Source: DASXMT01 sp963803065 (GTDB lineage Bacteria; Actinomycetota; Acidimicrobiia; Acidimicrobiales; RAAP-2). Taken from it: a stretch of 64,000 bases of DNA. The translations under genes and the position numbers were made by a program. The DNA lies in contig CAWDKW010000009.1 in assembly GCA_963803065.1 (NCBI GenBank), forward strand, positions 487,799 to 551,798, written 5' to 3'. Position 1 is the stretch's first letter, and each line of letters opens with the position of its first letter. The notes below the pieces were generated by a model that was not told where the DNA came from, made no database searches, and saw only the letters and a list, made by a program, of their open reading frames with translations. This document shows, one piece after another, positions 9,414 through 18,125 of the stretch.

Positions 9414-10337
9414 TCAGCGGGCCGGCACGGGACCCTCGACAGCCTCGGGCACGGCCACCCGGACTGGCGGTGGCTTCCGCCAGTCGGCCACGCCGTCCTC
9501 GGGCACGGCGACCGGGTACTTGTTCTCGTGGACCTCGGCCCAGTGGGAGTGATTGAGCTGGTGGAGGGTGAAGCACGCCTGCAGGGCGTTATAGAAGCCC
9601 ATGTTGTCAACCGTCTGGTTCACCGACTCCTTGATGAGCAGGGCGGTCACCGTCGGCCGCTCGGCGATCCGGTGGGCGAAGGCCAGTGTCTGCTCGTCGA
9701 GCTGGTCGGTCGGGAAGACCTTGCTCACCATGCCCAGGCGGTGGGCCTCGTGGACGTCGATGGCGTCGCCGGTGAGCATCAGCTCCTTGGCCTTCCGGGG
9801 TCCGAATTCCCACGGGTGCCCGAAGTACTCGACTCCGCACATCCCCAGCCGGGTGCCGACAACGTCGGCGAACAGCGCGTTCTCGGCTCCCACGATGAGA
9901 TCGCAGGCCCACATCAGCATCAGCCCGGCGGCGAACACCGTCCCTTGGACCTGGGCGATGGTGATCTTGCGCAGGTTGCGCCACCGCAGCGTGTTCTGGA
10001 AGTAGTAGTGCCACTCCTGGAGCATGCGGGCCTCGGCCCCGTCCCGGGTGGCCCCGTTGATCCGGCTGGTCGGGTGGGTGGTCCGGTCCTCGATCGCCTG
10101 GGCCGAGCCCATGTCGTGGCCGGACGAGAAGAGCGGTCCGGTGCCGCCCAGGATGACCACGCGCACGTCGTCGTCCTCCTCGGCCCGGCGGAAGGCATCG
10201 TCCAGCTCGACCAGGAGCCCCCGGTTCTGGGCGTTCCGGGTGTCGGGGCGGTCGAGCATGATCCGGGCCACCCGCCCCTCATCGAGCTGCTCGTACTGGA
10301 GGTACTGGTACTCAGGCATGCGCTTGTCCTCGGTCAT
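9414..10337 (-). CDS. Enoyl-CoA hydratase/isomerase family protein
   Basis: A crotonase-fold protein of 307 residues that would hydrate, isomerise or otherwise process an acyl-CoA through an oxyanion-hole enolate. The two oxyanion segments are visible as FSSGHDMG and GTVFAAGLML. The conserved glutamates of classical hydratases are not obvious, so isomerase, dehalogenase or hydrolase chemistry is possible. The ATG at 10337 follows GAGAGGAACC; 32 further in-frame codons upstream lack protein-like character. Lies 12 bp from the downstream ligase and 82 bp from the upstream ligase in one minus-strand unit. Confidence 0.85.
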   Translation of the reverse strand: MTEDKRMPEYQYLQYEQLDEGRVARIMLDRPDTRNAQNRGLLVELDDAFRRAEEDDDVRVVILGGTGPLFSSGHDMGSAQAIEDRTTHPTSRINGATRDGAEARMLQEWHYYFQNTLRWRNLRKITIAQVQGTVFAAGLMLMWACDLIVGAENALFADVVGTRLGMCGVEYFGHPWEFGPRKAKELMLTGDAIDVHEAHRLGMVSKVFPTDQLDEQTLAFAHRIAERPTVTALLIKESVNQTVDNMGFYNALQACFTLHQLNHSHWAEVHENKYPVAVPEDGVADWRKPPPVRVAVPEAVEGPVPAR

Positions 10338-10419
10338 CGTCGGTTCCTCTCCCTCTCGGCGTTCTCGGGGTTTATCGGTGCTGCGTGGGTTGTCGATGGT
10401 GCTCTCTGCCGGCGACCGC

Positions 10420-11937
10420 TCAGGCCGGGGCATGGGAGCCGGGCCCGGCTTCAGCCTCAGGACTCTCGCGCTCGGCCGCCAGCGCGGCCCGGCTCAGCTT
10501 CATGGCCTCGCTGCGGGGCAGTGCATCCACGAGCTCGACCGTCTTGGGCGCCTTGTACGAGGCCAGACGGTCCTTGGCGAAGCCGATGATCTCGTCTGGG
10601 TCGGGGGGATCGGCCGGGTCGACCGGCTGAACGATGGCGTGGACCCGACGCCCCCACTCCGGGTCGCGCAGGCCGACGACCACAACGTCGGCGATGGCCG
10701 GATGCTCGCTGATGGCCGCCTCGACCTCGGCCGGGAATACGTTCACGGCGCCGGTCACGATCATGTCGACCCTCCGGTCGGCCATGTACAAGTACCCGTC
10801 CACGTCGAGCCAGCCCATGTCGCCGACGGTCACGAACCCGTCCTCGGTGCGGGGCATGGGGGCGACGTTGTCGCCGACGTACGACGCGGCCGGACCGGTC
10901 GGGGTGCGCATGTAGATACTGCCCACCTCGCCGCTGGGCAGCTGGTTCCCGTCGGCATCGAGGATCTCGATCTCGGTGTCGTTGAAGCCGCGCCCCAGGG
11001 TCCCGGGATGCTCGAGCCACTCGTCGCCCCGACAGGTGGCCAGGCCGTGTCCCTCCGAGGCGCCGTAGCTCAGGAAGAAGTGCTCCGGTCCGACCAGCTC
11101 GCACCACCGTCGGCCCAGCCAGACCGGCAACGGCGACGCCCCCTGCTGCACCCAGTCGAGCGAGGAGAGATCGCGCTCGTCGAGCCCGGGAACCTGGGCC
11201 AGCCGCTGGAGCATGGGGGTCGCAGCGATGAAACCGGTCACGCGGTGACGCTCGATCAGGTCGAGGATGCGAGGTGCGTTGAACCGCTCGAGCAGCACGA
11301 TCTGGACCCCGGCCATGAGGTTCCTGAGGGCGGTAAATCCGTTGGTGTGGTACAGCGGCGCCGGCACCAGGACCCGCTGGGGCTCAGGCAAGGGCCCGTA
11401 GGCCTCGACCACCGTCGAGACGCCGTTGCCCTCGACGTACGTGCCCGGGTTGGTCATCACGATCACCTTGGGTGCCCCCGTGGAGCCGGAGCTGCACACG
11501 CCCCAGCCGTGGGGTGGGGTCACCTCGGGCAACGGCTCGGTCGACCCCGACAGGCTCTGGTCGAACAGGTCGAGGTGCTCGGCGTCGACGGTCAGGCGGG
11601 GGCCCAGGGTGGTCAGCAGCCGGCTCCGCTCCCAGTCGGGAAGGTCCCAGCGCATAGGGACGACCACCGCCCCCACCTTCCAGCCGGCGAAGCAGGCCAT
11701 CAGGTGCTCGGGCGAATTGCGCAGGCAGATGGCGAGGTACTCCCCCACCTGGATGCCCCGCTCGGCCAGCACCCGGGCCAGCTGGGTCGAGCGGTCGTCG
11801 AGCTCTCGCCAGGTGACCCGGCGCTCGCTGCCGTCCTCGGCCACGAAGATCACGCCGATGCCGTCGGGGTCCTTCGTGGCCACCTCGTGGATCTGCGTCC
11901 CGTAGGGCACGCCCTCCTCGGCCGGCACCGATGTCAT
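10420..11937 (-). CDS. AMP-dependent acyl-CoA ligase
   Basis: A 505-residue ANL-superfamily ligase with P-loop SSGSTGAPKV, A5 SYGASEGHG, A8 VGDMGWLDVDGYLYMADR and A10 RSEAMKLSRAAL, in which the lysine is kept but the preceding glycine is methionine. First gene of the 7845-11937 unit. The ATG at 11937 has a strong AGGAGG six bases upstream, and a PsrA-like operator lies 42-58 bp upstream, which would place this three-gene unit in the proposed regulon. Confidence 0.88.
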   Translation of the reverse strand: MTSVPAEEGVPYGTQIHEVATKDPDGIGVIFVAEDGSERRVTWRELDDRSTQLARVLAERGIQVGEYLAICLRNSPEHLMACFAGWKVGAVVVPMRWDLPDWERSRLLTTLGPRLTVDAEHLDLFDQSLSGSTEPLPEVTPPHGWGVCSSGSTGAPKVIVMTNPGTYVEGNGVSTVVEAYGPLPEPQRVLVPAPLYHTNGFTALRNLMAGVQIVLLERFNAPRILDLIERHRVTGFIAATPMLQRLAQVPGLDERDLSSLDWVQQGASPLPVWLGRRWCELVGPEHFFLSYGASEGHGLATCRGDEWLEHPGTLGRGFNDTEIEILDADGNQLPSGEVGSIYMRTPTGPAASYVGDNVAPMPRTEDGFVTVGDMGWLDVDGYLYMADRRVDMIVTGAVNVFPAEVEAAISEHPAIADVVVVGLRDPEWGRRVHAIVQPVDPADPPDPDEIIGFAKDRLASYKAPKTVELVDALPRSEAMKLSRAALAAERESPEAEAGPGSHAPA

Positions 11938-11978
11938 CCTGAACCTCCTGTTCACTTCTTGCCCTGCTTCGTCTGGCT

Positions 11979-11994
11979 GAGAACACCCGTTTCA
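11979..11994 (-). promoter_or_regulatory. Candidate PsrA-like operator, site 2
   Basis: Minus strand TGAAACGGGTGTTCTC: GAAAC, four-base spacer, GTTCTC. It lies about 42-57 bp upstream of the ligase start at 11937 and is one of the most symmetric copies. Confidence 0.55.
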
Positions 11995-12060
11995 AATGTG
12001 AGCGCCCTACGCTCTCACAACCCACCCGGTTCGTCCATCACGGGACGGCCCGGTCCGGGC

Positions 12061-12549
12061 TCAGCCGGCCCGGATGTCGGGCACCTCGTCGCTCGCCACC
12101 CCGATCATCACCAGGAGGAAGACGCATGGTTCGTCGTAGCGGTTCCACCACTGGTGCATCCCGCCCAACTGGACGTTCACGTCCCCGGCCCGGAGCGTCA
12201 CCGAGCTGCCGTCATCCATCAGCAGGTCGATCTGCCCGGAGACGATGAACTCGTAGTCGATGGTGTTGGTGCGGTGCCAGCCACTCGGCTCCCGGGTGGG
12301 CGCCATCGACTCGATGAGGAACCTGCTCGCCCCGGGAGCCAACGAGAAGATCTGGGCCAGGTTGGCCCCGGCGGCGCGGTCGCTGACGTCGAGGCCGAGC
12401 TCGTCGTCGGCCCAGAAGTTGAGGAGGTCGAAGGACGCCCCTTGGATCTGGAACTGCTCGGTGGCCATGGCCGGTCCGTCGTGGACGACGCCCCACCCTC
12501 CGGCCTCCGTCCTACCGCACACCACCCGCCGCGCCTGCAACCCGGCCAT
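12061..12549 (-). CDS. Cupin-domain protein
   Basis: A 162-residue protein whose second half is a small cupin barrel: HRTNTIDYEFIVSGQIDLLMDDG followed by LRAGDVNVQLGGMHQWWNR, containing the two cupin motifs with His and Glu metal-ligand positions largely present. It may be a metal-dependent isomerase/oxygenase or a binding protein; nothing fixes the reaction. ATG 12549 is preferred because GGAGGGGGAACG stands directly before it; a TTG at 12597 would overlap the upstream hydrolase stop. Last gene of the KstD-like flavoprotein - hydrolase - cupin unit. Confidence 0.8.
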   Translation of the reverse strand: MAGLQARRVVCGRTEAGGWGVVHDGPAMATEQFQIQGASFDLLNFWADDELGLDVSDRAAGANLAQIFSLAPGASRFLIESMAPTREPSGWHRTNTIDYEFIVSGQIDLLMDDGSSVTLRAGDVNVQLGGMHQWWNRYDEPCVFLLVMIGVASDEVPDIRAG

Positions 12550-12593
12550 CGTTCCCCCTCCGGTCGTTCCCTCTGGCGGCGACATGCGCACGC

Positions 12594-13256
12594 TCAATCC
12601 AACAGATAGCCATCAATGGTCCGGTGATGGTTCCAGCCCGTTTTCTCGAGCCATGCCCCGATGCGCTCGGACAGCGCCTTGTCCCGCTCCTCGGCGCTGC
12701 CGCCCGTCGCCGCCCACGTCGTCGGGCGAGGGCCAAGGCCGCCGAGGACTCCTCCTTGTTGCTCGATGGCCGCACCGGCCGAGTGGTCGGTGGCGGCCAG
12801 CAGGATCGGGGGCCGGACGCCGGCGGCCAGGGCCCGGGCGGGCAGGAGCTCGAGATGGCCGGGCGGGGCGTCCACGCACACCACCGATCCGACGTCGGCC
12901 CCACGGAGGAGGCCGGCCCCCACGGCCACGACACCGCCCTGGCCCCAGCCGACGAGCAACGGCTGGGCCAGCTCGAGGTCGTCGAGCAAGTCGCAGACCT
13001 GAACCACCGCTTTGGTCAGCGAGATCGGGTCGGTCCCGGCAAAGCCGGGGAGGTGCCGGTACCAGCACAGGCCCCCCATCTCCATGCCGCTCGGGTACGA
13101 GGCATAGTCGCCGTAGGGGGCCACGACCCGGCCGACCCCGGCGGTGGACATCGCCACCCCGACAGGCCCGTCGACCGACGTCGTGCTCTCCCGGTGGAGG
13201 ACGAGGGCCGGTGCTCCCGGTGCCCGGCCGGCCAGGTCCTGATAGGCGAGCTTCAC
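12594..13256 (-). CDS. Alpha/beta-hydrolase family protein
   Basis: A 220-residue protein from GTG 13256, in a GTGA overlap with the stop of the upstream flavoprotein. The segment QPLLVGWGQGGVVAV is a nucleophile-elbow-like G-x-x-x-G turn in which the usual Ser is Gln (GWGQGG), so the classical catalytic serine is missing or lies elsewhere. Upstream context (VGRVVAPYGDYASYPSGME) and downstream DHSAGAA fit a hydrolase fold. It may be a degenerate or non-canonical hydrolase. The 27-bp tandem repeat at the preceding gene end lies immediately upstream of its start. Confidence 0.65.
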   Translation of the reverse strand: MKLAYQDLAGRAPGAPALVLHRESTTSVDGPVGVAMSTAGVGRVVAPYGDYASYPSGMEMGGLCWYRHLPGFAGTDPISLTKAVVQVCDLLDDLELAQPLLVGWGQGGVVAVGAGLLRGADVGSVVCVDAPPGHLELLPARALAAGVRPPILLAATDHSAGAAIEQQGGVLGGLGPRPTTWAATGGSAEERDKALSERIGAWLEKTGWNHHRTIDGYLLD

Positions 13257-15019
13257 CGTGCTGACCGGGTCCGGGGGGACCGCCGTGCTGACCGGGTCCG
13301 GGGGGACCGCCGGGCGGCGTGGGCCCCGGCCAGGAACCCGAAGACCATCCCGGGGCCGATGGTCGAGCCACCCCCCGGGTAGCCCTCGCCGAAGATGCCG
13401 TCGACGCAGTTGCCCGCCCCGTACAGGCCCCCGATCGGCCCAGCCGTGCCCAGGATCTGGCCCTCGGTACCGATCCGAGGCCCGCTGTTGGTGTCGAACG
13501 TCGTGCCCACCACCGCGATGGCGAACAGTGGACCGTCCAGATCGAGGGGGTGCATGAGCGGGTTGGGCAAGCGGTTGTCGGGGGCCGGCGGTCCGTGGAA
13601 GGCGAACTCGACCGCCTTCGACCCTCGCCCGAAATCGCCATCGCGGCCGTCCTCGGCCATGGCATTGAACCGCCCGATGGTCGACCTCAGGGCCTCGGCG
13701 AACCCGGGGGCGAGGGTGACGGGAGCGATGCCGGCCGGCATGGCCTCCTTCCACCGACCGGCCAGCCGGTCGACGAGCACCTCGGCCAGCCCGGATGCAC
13801 CCAAGCCGGTGACGACGTGGTCGGAGACGGCTCCGGCCGCCGGGATCGGGTACCGGCCCCCGAAGCGCTCCGCTGTCCGCTGGTCGTAGACCATGAACAT
13901 CACCCGATTGACGTACTCGTCGTCGGCCAACAGGTGGTGGACCCGGCCGCGGGACTCGTACTCCCGCTTCTCGTCGACGGCCCGGACGCCCAACCGGTTC
14001 ACCGACAGCATGCCGTCGCCAGGCATGGCCCAGACGTCGAGCACCGAGTTGGCGTAGTCGTCGACGGCCTCGAGCACCTGTTGGTTCCACCAGCCGTTGT
14101 GCATTCCGCCGAAGGAGGCCCCGGCCCGGGTGCCTATCCCCACCAGGTCGCCCGTGTTGGAGGGGACCCCCGAGCCGCCGGCGATGGGGCCCCGGAGAAA
14201 CCGCTCCCGGAGCTCGGGGCTATGGGCGAACCCACCCGAGCCGAACACCACGCCCCCGTGGCACGTGATGGTGCGGCACGCGGAACCGTCGTCGACCACG
14301 ACGCCGCGCACCCCGCCGCCATCGAGGACGAGATCGACCACGCGGTGGCCGAGGCGGACCTCGGTGCCACGGCTCTGGGCGAAGGCCAGCAACTGGCGCA
14401 CCAGCTCGCCCCCGTTTCCCGTCCCGCCGTCGGGCGTCACAGCCTGGATGCCCCGGCCCCGCACCGCCGCGTTCTCCGGAGGCTCGTAGTAGTCGGGGTA
14501 CATCTGGCCGTCCCAGGCCAACCAGGGTGCCTCCATGCGCACCGCCCCGAGCTGGGCCAGCCGACCCATCACCTCGGTGCCCCGGTCGTAGTACGTCTCG
14601 AGCAGGGCGTGGTCGGCGGCTCCGATGCCGAGGGTCGGAGACTCCGGGTCGAACGCCCCCGGATAGCTGACCCGGGCCATGTAGGCCAGCGCCCGGTCGC
14701 GGGGATCGGCGATCCCGGCGGCCTGCATCACCGTGTTCCCGTAGATGTGGGCGACCCCGCCCGAGCAGGCCGTCGTTCCCCCGTGCACCGGGGCCTTCTC
14801 GCACACGACCACCGAGGCGCCCGCACCGAGCGCGCCGGCTGCGGCCGAGAGGGCGGCCGCTCCGCTCCCGACCACGATGACGTCGCATTCCTCAGGCGGG
14901 ACTGTCCGGGGGATGTGGGGCGACGGCACCGCGCCCGGCCGGTGAGGAAGCTCTGCCAGTTCGGCCACCCGCTGGCCGAGCGACGGCCGGCGTGGCGATG
15001 CTGTCATTGTGGACGTCAC
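13253..15019 (-). CDS. FAD-dependent oxidoreductase, 3-ketosteroid dehydrogenase/fumarate reductase type
   Basis: A 588-residue flavoprotein with an N-terminal FAD loop VIVVGSGAAALSAAAGA followed by VVVCEKAPVHGGTTACSGG, and a C-terminal GLYGAGNCVDGIFGEGYPGG-STIGPG block. That C-terminal signature is characteristic of the FAD_binding_2 family that includes KstD, which introduces a 1,2 double bond into 3-keto steroids. Steroid specificity is inferred, not shown. The last residues are two copies of RRSPRTRSA encoded by a perfect 27-bp tandem duplication, a low-complexity tail absent from the family. GTG 15019 or ATG 15007 could be the start; neither has a strong ribosome site. Divergent from the SnoaL-like gene. 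Confidence 0.85.
   Translation of the reverse strand: MTSTMTASPRRPSLGQRVAELAELPHRPGAVPSPHIPRTVPPEECDVIVVGSGAAALSAAAGALGAGASVVVCEKAPVHGGTTACSGGVAHIYGNTVMQAAGIADPRDRALAYMARVSYPGAFDPESPTLGIGAADHALLETYYDRGTEVMGRLAQLGAVRMEAPWLAWDGQMYPDYYEPPENAAVRGRGIQAVTPDGGTGNGGELVRQLLAFAQSRGTEVRLGHRVVDLVLDGGGVRGVVVDDGSACRTITCHGGVVFGSGGFAHSPELRERFLRGPIAGGSGVPSNTGDLVGIGTRAGASFGGMHNGWWNQQVLEAVDDYANSVLDVWAMPGDGMLSVNRLGVRAVDEKREYESRGRVHHLLADDEYVNRVMFMVYDQRTAERFGGRYPIPAAGAVSDHVVTGLGASGLAEVLVDRLAGRWKEAMPAGIAPVTLAPGFAEALRSTIGRFNAMAEDGRDGDFGRGSKAVEFAFHGPPAPDNRLPNPLMHPLDLDGPLFAIAVVGTTFDTNSGPRIGTEGQILGTAGPIGGLYGAGNCVDGIFGEGYPGGGSTIGPGMVFGFLAGAHAARRSPRTRSARRSPRTRSAR
13258..13311. repeat. Perfect 27-bp tandem duplication at gene end
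   Basis: Two identical 27-bp units (13258-13284 and 13285-13311) encode RRSPRTRSA twice at the C terminus of the flavoprotein and end two bases from the GTG start of the next gene. The unit is a multiple of three and keeps frame. Confidence 0.95.
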
Positions 15020-15036
15020 ACCCGAGGTCCCGATGA

Positions 15037-15088
15037 CATGCTCCTAGGTCTCATCGACAGTTCATGCTCCTGGGTCTCGTCGACAGTT
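15037..15088. repeat. 26-bp tandem repeat in divergent promoter region
   Basis: Units 15037-15062 and 15063-15088 (CATGCTCCTAGGTCTCATCG... type) differ at two positions. They lie between the flavoprotein and SnoaL-like genes, next to an operator-like site. Confidence 0.9.
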
Positions 15089-15108
15089 ATAGCATCGAGG
15101 CTCGTATC

Positions 15109-15123
15109 GAAAACGACGATTCC
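15109..15123 (+). promoter_or_regulatory. Candidate PsrA-like operator, site 3
   Basis: GAAAACGACGATTCC lies 47-61 bp before the SnoaL-like start at 15170 and about 90 bp before the divergent flavoprotein, so one site could govern both. Confidence 0.5.
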
Positions 15124-15169
15124 GGGTGGCCTCTGAGGCCTGTTCGCCCCGGGCACCGACAGGGGGACC

Positions 15170-15565
15170 ATGGGACTGACGATCGACGACCAGCTGGCCA
15201 TCCAACAGCTGGCCGCTCGCTACAACCATGCCATCGACAGCGGCGACAGCACGGCATTCGCCGGCGCCTTCGTCGAGAAGGGCGTCCTCGACGCGGGCGA
15301 GCTGGTGCTCGAGGGGCGCGCCGCCCTCGAGCAGTTCGGGCAGACGTTCCACACCTCGGCCCGTGCCCCACGCCACGTGGCCACCAACCTGGTCATCGAC
15401 GGCAACGGGGATCGCGCCACCCTCCGGGCCTACGTCCAGATGTACGCCTTGGCCGGCGACCCCGCACGCCAGGTGATCACCGCCTCCGGCGTCTACGCCG
15501 ACACCCTGTCGAAGGTGGACGGGCACTGGCTCTTCGAGCGGCGCACGTTCACCCCGGACGCCTGA
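15170..15565 (+). CDS. SnoaL-like / NTF2-fold protein
   Basis: A 131-residue protein beginning MGLTIDDQLAIQQLAARYNHAID, the typical first helix of the SnoaL_4/NTF2-like polyketide-cyclase superfamily; the length is right for one cone-barrel domain. Members act as isomerases (for example ketosteroid isomerase), dehydratases or binding proteins. An Asp/His-containing pocket is plausible but no catalytic set can be assigned by eye. GGGGGACC precedes the ATG. It lies divergent from the KstD-like flavoprotein and shares its control region, which favours a role in the same pathway. Confidence 0.82.
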   Translation: MGLTIDDQLAIQQLAARYNHAIDSGDSTAFAGAFVEKGVLDAGELVLEGRAALEQFGQTFHTSARAPRHVATNLVIDGNGDRATLRAYVQMYALAGDPARQVITASGVYADTLSKVDGHWLFERRTFTPDA

Positions 15566-15604
15566 CCCTGGCCAGCATCAGCGGGCGCCCCAGGCCCTCG
15601 CTGC

Positions 15605-17251
15605 TCAGCGGGCCGTCGTGAACAGGAAGCAGCCGCCCGGGGTTCCGCCGCCTGTGCTGACCACGGCGACCTCGGCCCCTGCCACCTGTCGGTCACCCCC
15701 GTCGCCGCGCAGCTGCACCACCGCTTCGTGGATGAAGCCGTACCCGTGGGTTCGCCCGGCCGAAAGCTGGCCGCCGAAGGTGTTGAGCGGAAGCTCGCCA
15801 TCGAGAGCGATGCGTCCCGGGTCGGCCAGGAAGTCGCCCGCCTCGCCTGTCTCGCAGAACCCCAATGCCTCGATCCAGCTGAGGCAGTTGAAGGTGAATC
15901 CGTCATAGAGCTCGGCCACGTCGACGTCACCCGGGCGTAGCGAAGACCTCGTCCACAGGTGGGCGGCCGGTCCCTGGGTCTGGGGCTCGTGGTGGAGCGT
16001 CCCCTGGTCCCAGCTGATCCGATCGATGACCTGGGTCCCGACGGCATCGACCAGCACCGGTGGGCGCCGCAGATCACCGGCCACATCGGCGGCCGACACG
16101 ATCACGGCGATGGACCCGTCACAGGGGACGTCGCAGTCGTACAGGCCGAAGGGGCTGGTGATGATGCGGGCGCCGTAGTAGTCGTCCAGGGTCATGGGAT
16201 CGCGATAGATGGCATCGGGGTTGAGTCCGGCGTTGTGCCGGGCGTTGACGGCGATCGTCCCCAGCGCCGCCCGGGTCGTCCCGTAGCGGTAAAAGTGGTT
16301 CGAGGCGTTCATGGCGATCCAGTTGGCTGCGCTCAGCGCCCCGTAAGGCATGCGCCAGGCCATCATGTCCCCCTCCACCCGACCTCCGCCTGAGGTCGGT
16401 GGGCGCTGGCGCAGACGCTCGGCCCAGGTCGACTCCCATACCGTCCGGAAACACAGCACGTGACGGCACAGGCCGGCGGCCACCGCCAGCATGGCGGCCA
16501 CTACCGACCCGCCTTGGCCCGGCGTCTCCGGGGCACCGTTGATCCAGGTCGGGCGGATCCGTAGCGACTCCTCCAGGGCGGTCACCCCGCCCTCGGCATG
16601 CCCGCCCGCGGCCGCCCCGCCCGGATAGGTCGACAGGCCGTCGATGTCGGCCATGGTCAGTCCCGCGTCCTCCACCGCGTTGCGGGCCGCCTCCACCGTG
16701 AGGGCCAACGGGTCGACCCCGAGTCGCCGTCCGATCCGCGACATGCCGATGCCCGTCAGTGCCACCTTGTCCTCGAACTTGTCGGGCCGCGCCATCGGGC
16801 GCACGTAGGGGACAGTGGGCTCCTCGACCGGGAGGGGTCCCGCCACCGGGCCCTCGGGGGCGAGGGTGAAGACCGGGAGCCACACGTCCTCCACGTGCTC
16901 GAAACGGACGTCGACCCGCCGCCCGACCGCCAGCTCGGAGAGGGGCACGTCGACCAGGTTGGTGGTCAGCCGAACCCGGGGGTCCTCGTCGATGGCCACG
17001 ATGGCGATGATGTAGGGCGGCGGCAACGCCGGCGTCCAGGTGTGCTCGTTGACCGTGAAGCCCGCCACCACCCCGGTCCCGGCGACGGGCTCGGGGGCGA
17101 GCTGGTCGGACCCGCACGTGCGACAGACCGGCCCGGGCGGGTGCTGGAAGGATCCGCAGTCGGCACAGCGCCGGAAACGGAGCTTGCCGTCGGCCCCGGA
17201 TGTCCAGAAGAACTCGTTCTCGGGAGTGAGCTGCGGGAGCGGACGGGTCAC
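15605..17251 (-). CDS. DUF35 (Zn-ribbon/OB-fold) - thiolase-like fusion, probable retro-aldolase type
   Basis: A 548-residue fusion. Residues about 1-150 form a DUF35 unit with rubredoxin-like zinc ribbon CADCGSFQHPPGPVCRTC and an OB fold; from about residue 165 (ALTGIGMSRIGRRLG) a lipid-transfer/SCP-x-like thiolase fold follows. The thiolase nucleophile region reads ETPGQGGSVVAAM with no cysteine, while the histidine-region THGYGFIHEAVVQLR and the terminal STGGGTPGG are kept. In steroid side-chain degradation, Ltp2 with the DUF35 part of ChsH2 forms a retro-aldolase that likewise lacks the thiolase cysteine. The natural fusion here would be a single-chain version; this is inference. GTG 17251 overlaps the PPOX stop (GTGA). 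Confidence 0.82.
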   Translation of the reverse strand: MTRPLPQLTPENEFFWTSGADGKLRFRRCADCGSFQHPPGPVCRTCGSDQLAPEPVAGTGVVAGFTVNEHTWTPALPPPYIIAIVAIDEDPRVRLTTNLVDVPLSELAVGRRVDVRFEHVEDVWLPVFTLAPEGPVAGPLPVEEPTVPYVRPMARPDKFEDKVALTGIGMSRIGRRLGVDPLALTVEAARNAVEDAGLTMADIDGLSTYPGGAAAGGHAEGGVTALEESLRIRPTWINGAPETPGQGGSVVAAMLAVAAGLCRHVLCFRTVWESTWAERLRQRPPTSGGGRVEGDMMAWRMPYGALSAANWIAMNASNHFYRYGTTRAALGTIAVNARHNAGLNPDAIYRDPMTLDDYYGARIITSPFGLYDCDVPCDGSIAVIVSAADVAGDLRRPPVLVDAVGTQVIDRISWDQGTLHHEPQTQGPAAHLWTRSSLRPGDVDVAELYDGFTFNCLSWIEALGFCETGEAGDFLADPGRIALDGELPLNTFGGQLSAGRTHGYGFIHEAVVQLRGDGGDRQVAGAEVAVVSTGGGTPGGCFLFTTAR

Positions 17252-17709
17252 GCCGCACCCATCTTTCGGAAGTCCCAGCTGACGAATTTCTGGGGCACGA
17301 TCCGCAGCCACGCGTGGCGACCGTCGTGCACATAGCGACCCCCGGCGTACTTGTCGCCGGCCAGGCGCTCGGGGGTGACCAGCGCGTCGTTGTCCTCACC
17401 GGTACGCGGCACTTCCCCGACCACTTCGGCCCGCCCAATGATCTCGATGCCACGGAGCTCGCCGAAGTCGTGGCCAGCGTCGACCATCACGCTGACCCGG
17501 GGATCACGTTGGATGTCAACCCACCGCTGGCTCTTGACGATCGACGACACCCACAGTGCATCGCCGTCCCACACGAACCACACGGGACTCAGGTGCGGCC
17601 CCGAAGCATTGACGGTGGCCAACCGGCACGTGCGCTGCTCACGCAGGAACCCGTCTCGCTCCTCCGGTGACATGGCTATCCGGCGCGAGCGCCGTTGTTC
17701 CTGGATCAT
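17248..17709 (-). CDS. PPOX-class (F420- or FMN-dependent) flavoprotein
   Basis: A 153-residue split-barrel protein of the pyridoxamine-phosphate-oxidase-like family. The segment RTCRLATVNASGPHLSPVWF with WDGDALWVSS and RDPRVSVMVDAG is typical of actinobacterial F420- or FMN-dependent reductases. ATG 17709 was chosen; a longer frame reaching 17745 lacks support. It is translationally coupled (GTGA) to the DUF35-thiolase fusion, suggesting a redox step on the same intermediate. Confidence 0.85.
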   Translation of the reverse strand: MIQEQRRSRRIAMSPEERDGFLREQRTCRLATVNASGPHLSPVWFVWDGDALWVSSIVKSQRWVDIQRDPRVSVMVDAGHDFGELRGIEIIGRAEVVGEVPRTGEDNDALVTPERLAGDKYAGGRYVHDGRHAWLRIVPQKFVSWDFRKMGAA

Positions 17710-17795
17710 GACCGGATCATCGCATGCCGCGTCTCGACGCCGCACATTCTCCGGCGTCGATGGTTCAGGCGCCGATGGTCCAGTCTCCGGCTGAT

Positions 17796-17987
17796 TCAGT
17801 CTTCGATGGTGATTGCCGTCTTCGGGCAGGAACGAGCCGCAGCCTCGACCTTCGCCCGCAGCTCCTCAGGGGGCTCCTCTTGGAGCACGTACAAGAAGTC
17901 GTCGTCTCGTACCTCGAAGACCTCGGGCGCCGCCGCCATGCACAACGCGTTCGATTCACACTGGTCGAAATCAACGATGACTCGCAT
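17796..17987 (-). CDS. 3Fe-4S ferredoxin
   Basis: A 63-residue ferredoxin beginning MRVIVDFDQCESNALCMAAA. Cysteines at about 10 and 16 (C-x5-C, the middle ligand being Ala) and a third in SCPKT near residue 53 fit a single 3Fe-4S cluster, as in small actinobacterial P450 redox partners. It could serve the P450s at 6596 and 26544, neither of which has an adjacent ferredoxin. Divergent from the crotonase at 18126. Start fixed at ATG 17987 because the ferredoxin fold begins there. Confidence 0.9.
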   Translation of the reverse strand: MRVIVDFDQCESNALCMAAAPEVFEVRDDDFLYVLQEEPPEELRAKVEAAARSCPKTAITIED

Positions 17988-18125
17988 ACGCGAGAGTGTA
18001 CCGAGCCTCGAGCACCCGATGGCCCCCGCGCTCGACATTGGTCTGCTGCACCCGCCGGAGTCGAACGGTCGGGTCATGGGCTACCGTTTCGGTTCCGAAC
18101 GGACGGCATGGGGGTAGGGCGACTT

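Noticed and set aside
8040..10589. An 849-codon open frame on the plus strand
   Set aside because: It runs antisense to a ligase and a crotonase with full motif sets; its translation is rich in Gly, Pro, His and Arg and has no recognisable domain. Long antisense frames are expected at this GC content.
10024..12609. An 861-codon plus-strand frame
   Set aside because: Antisense to the ligase at 10420 and the cupin gene, low-complexity composition, no domain.
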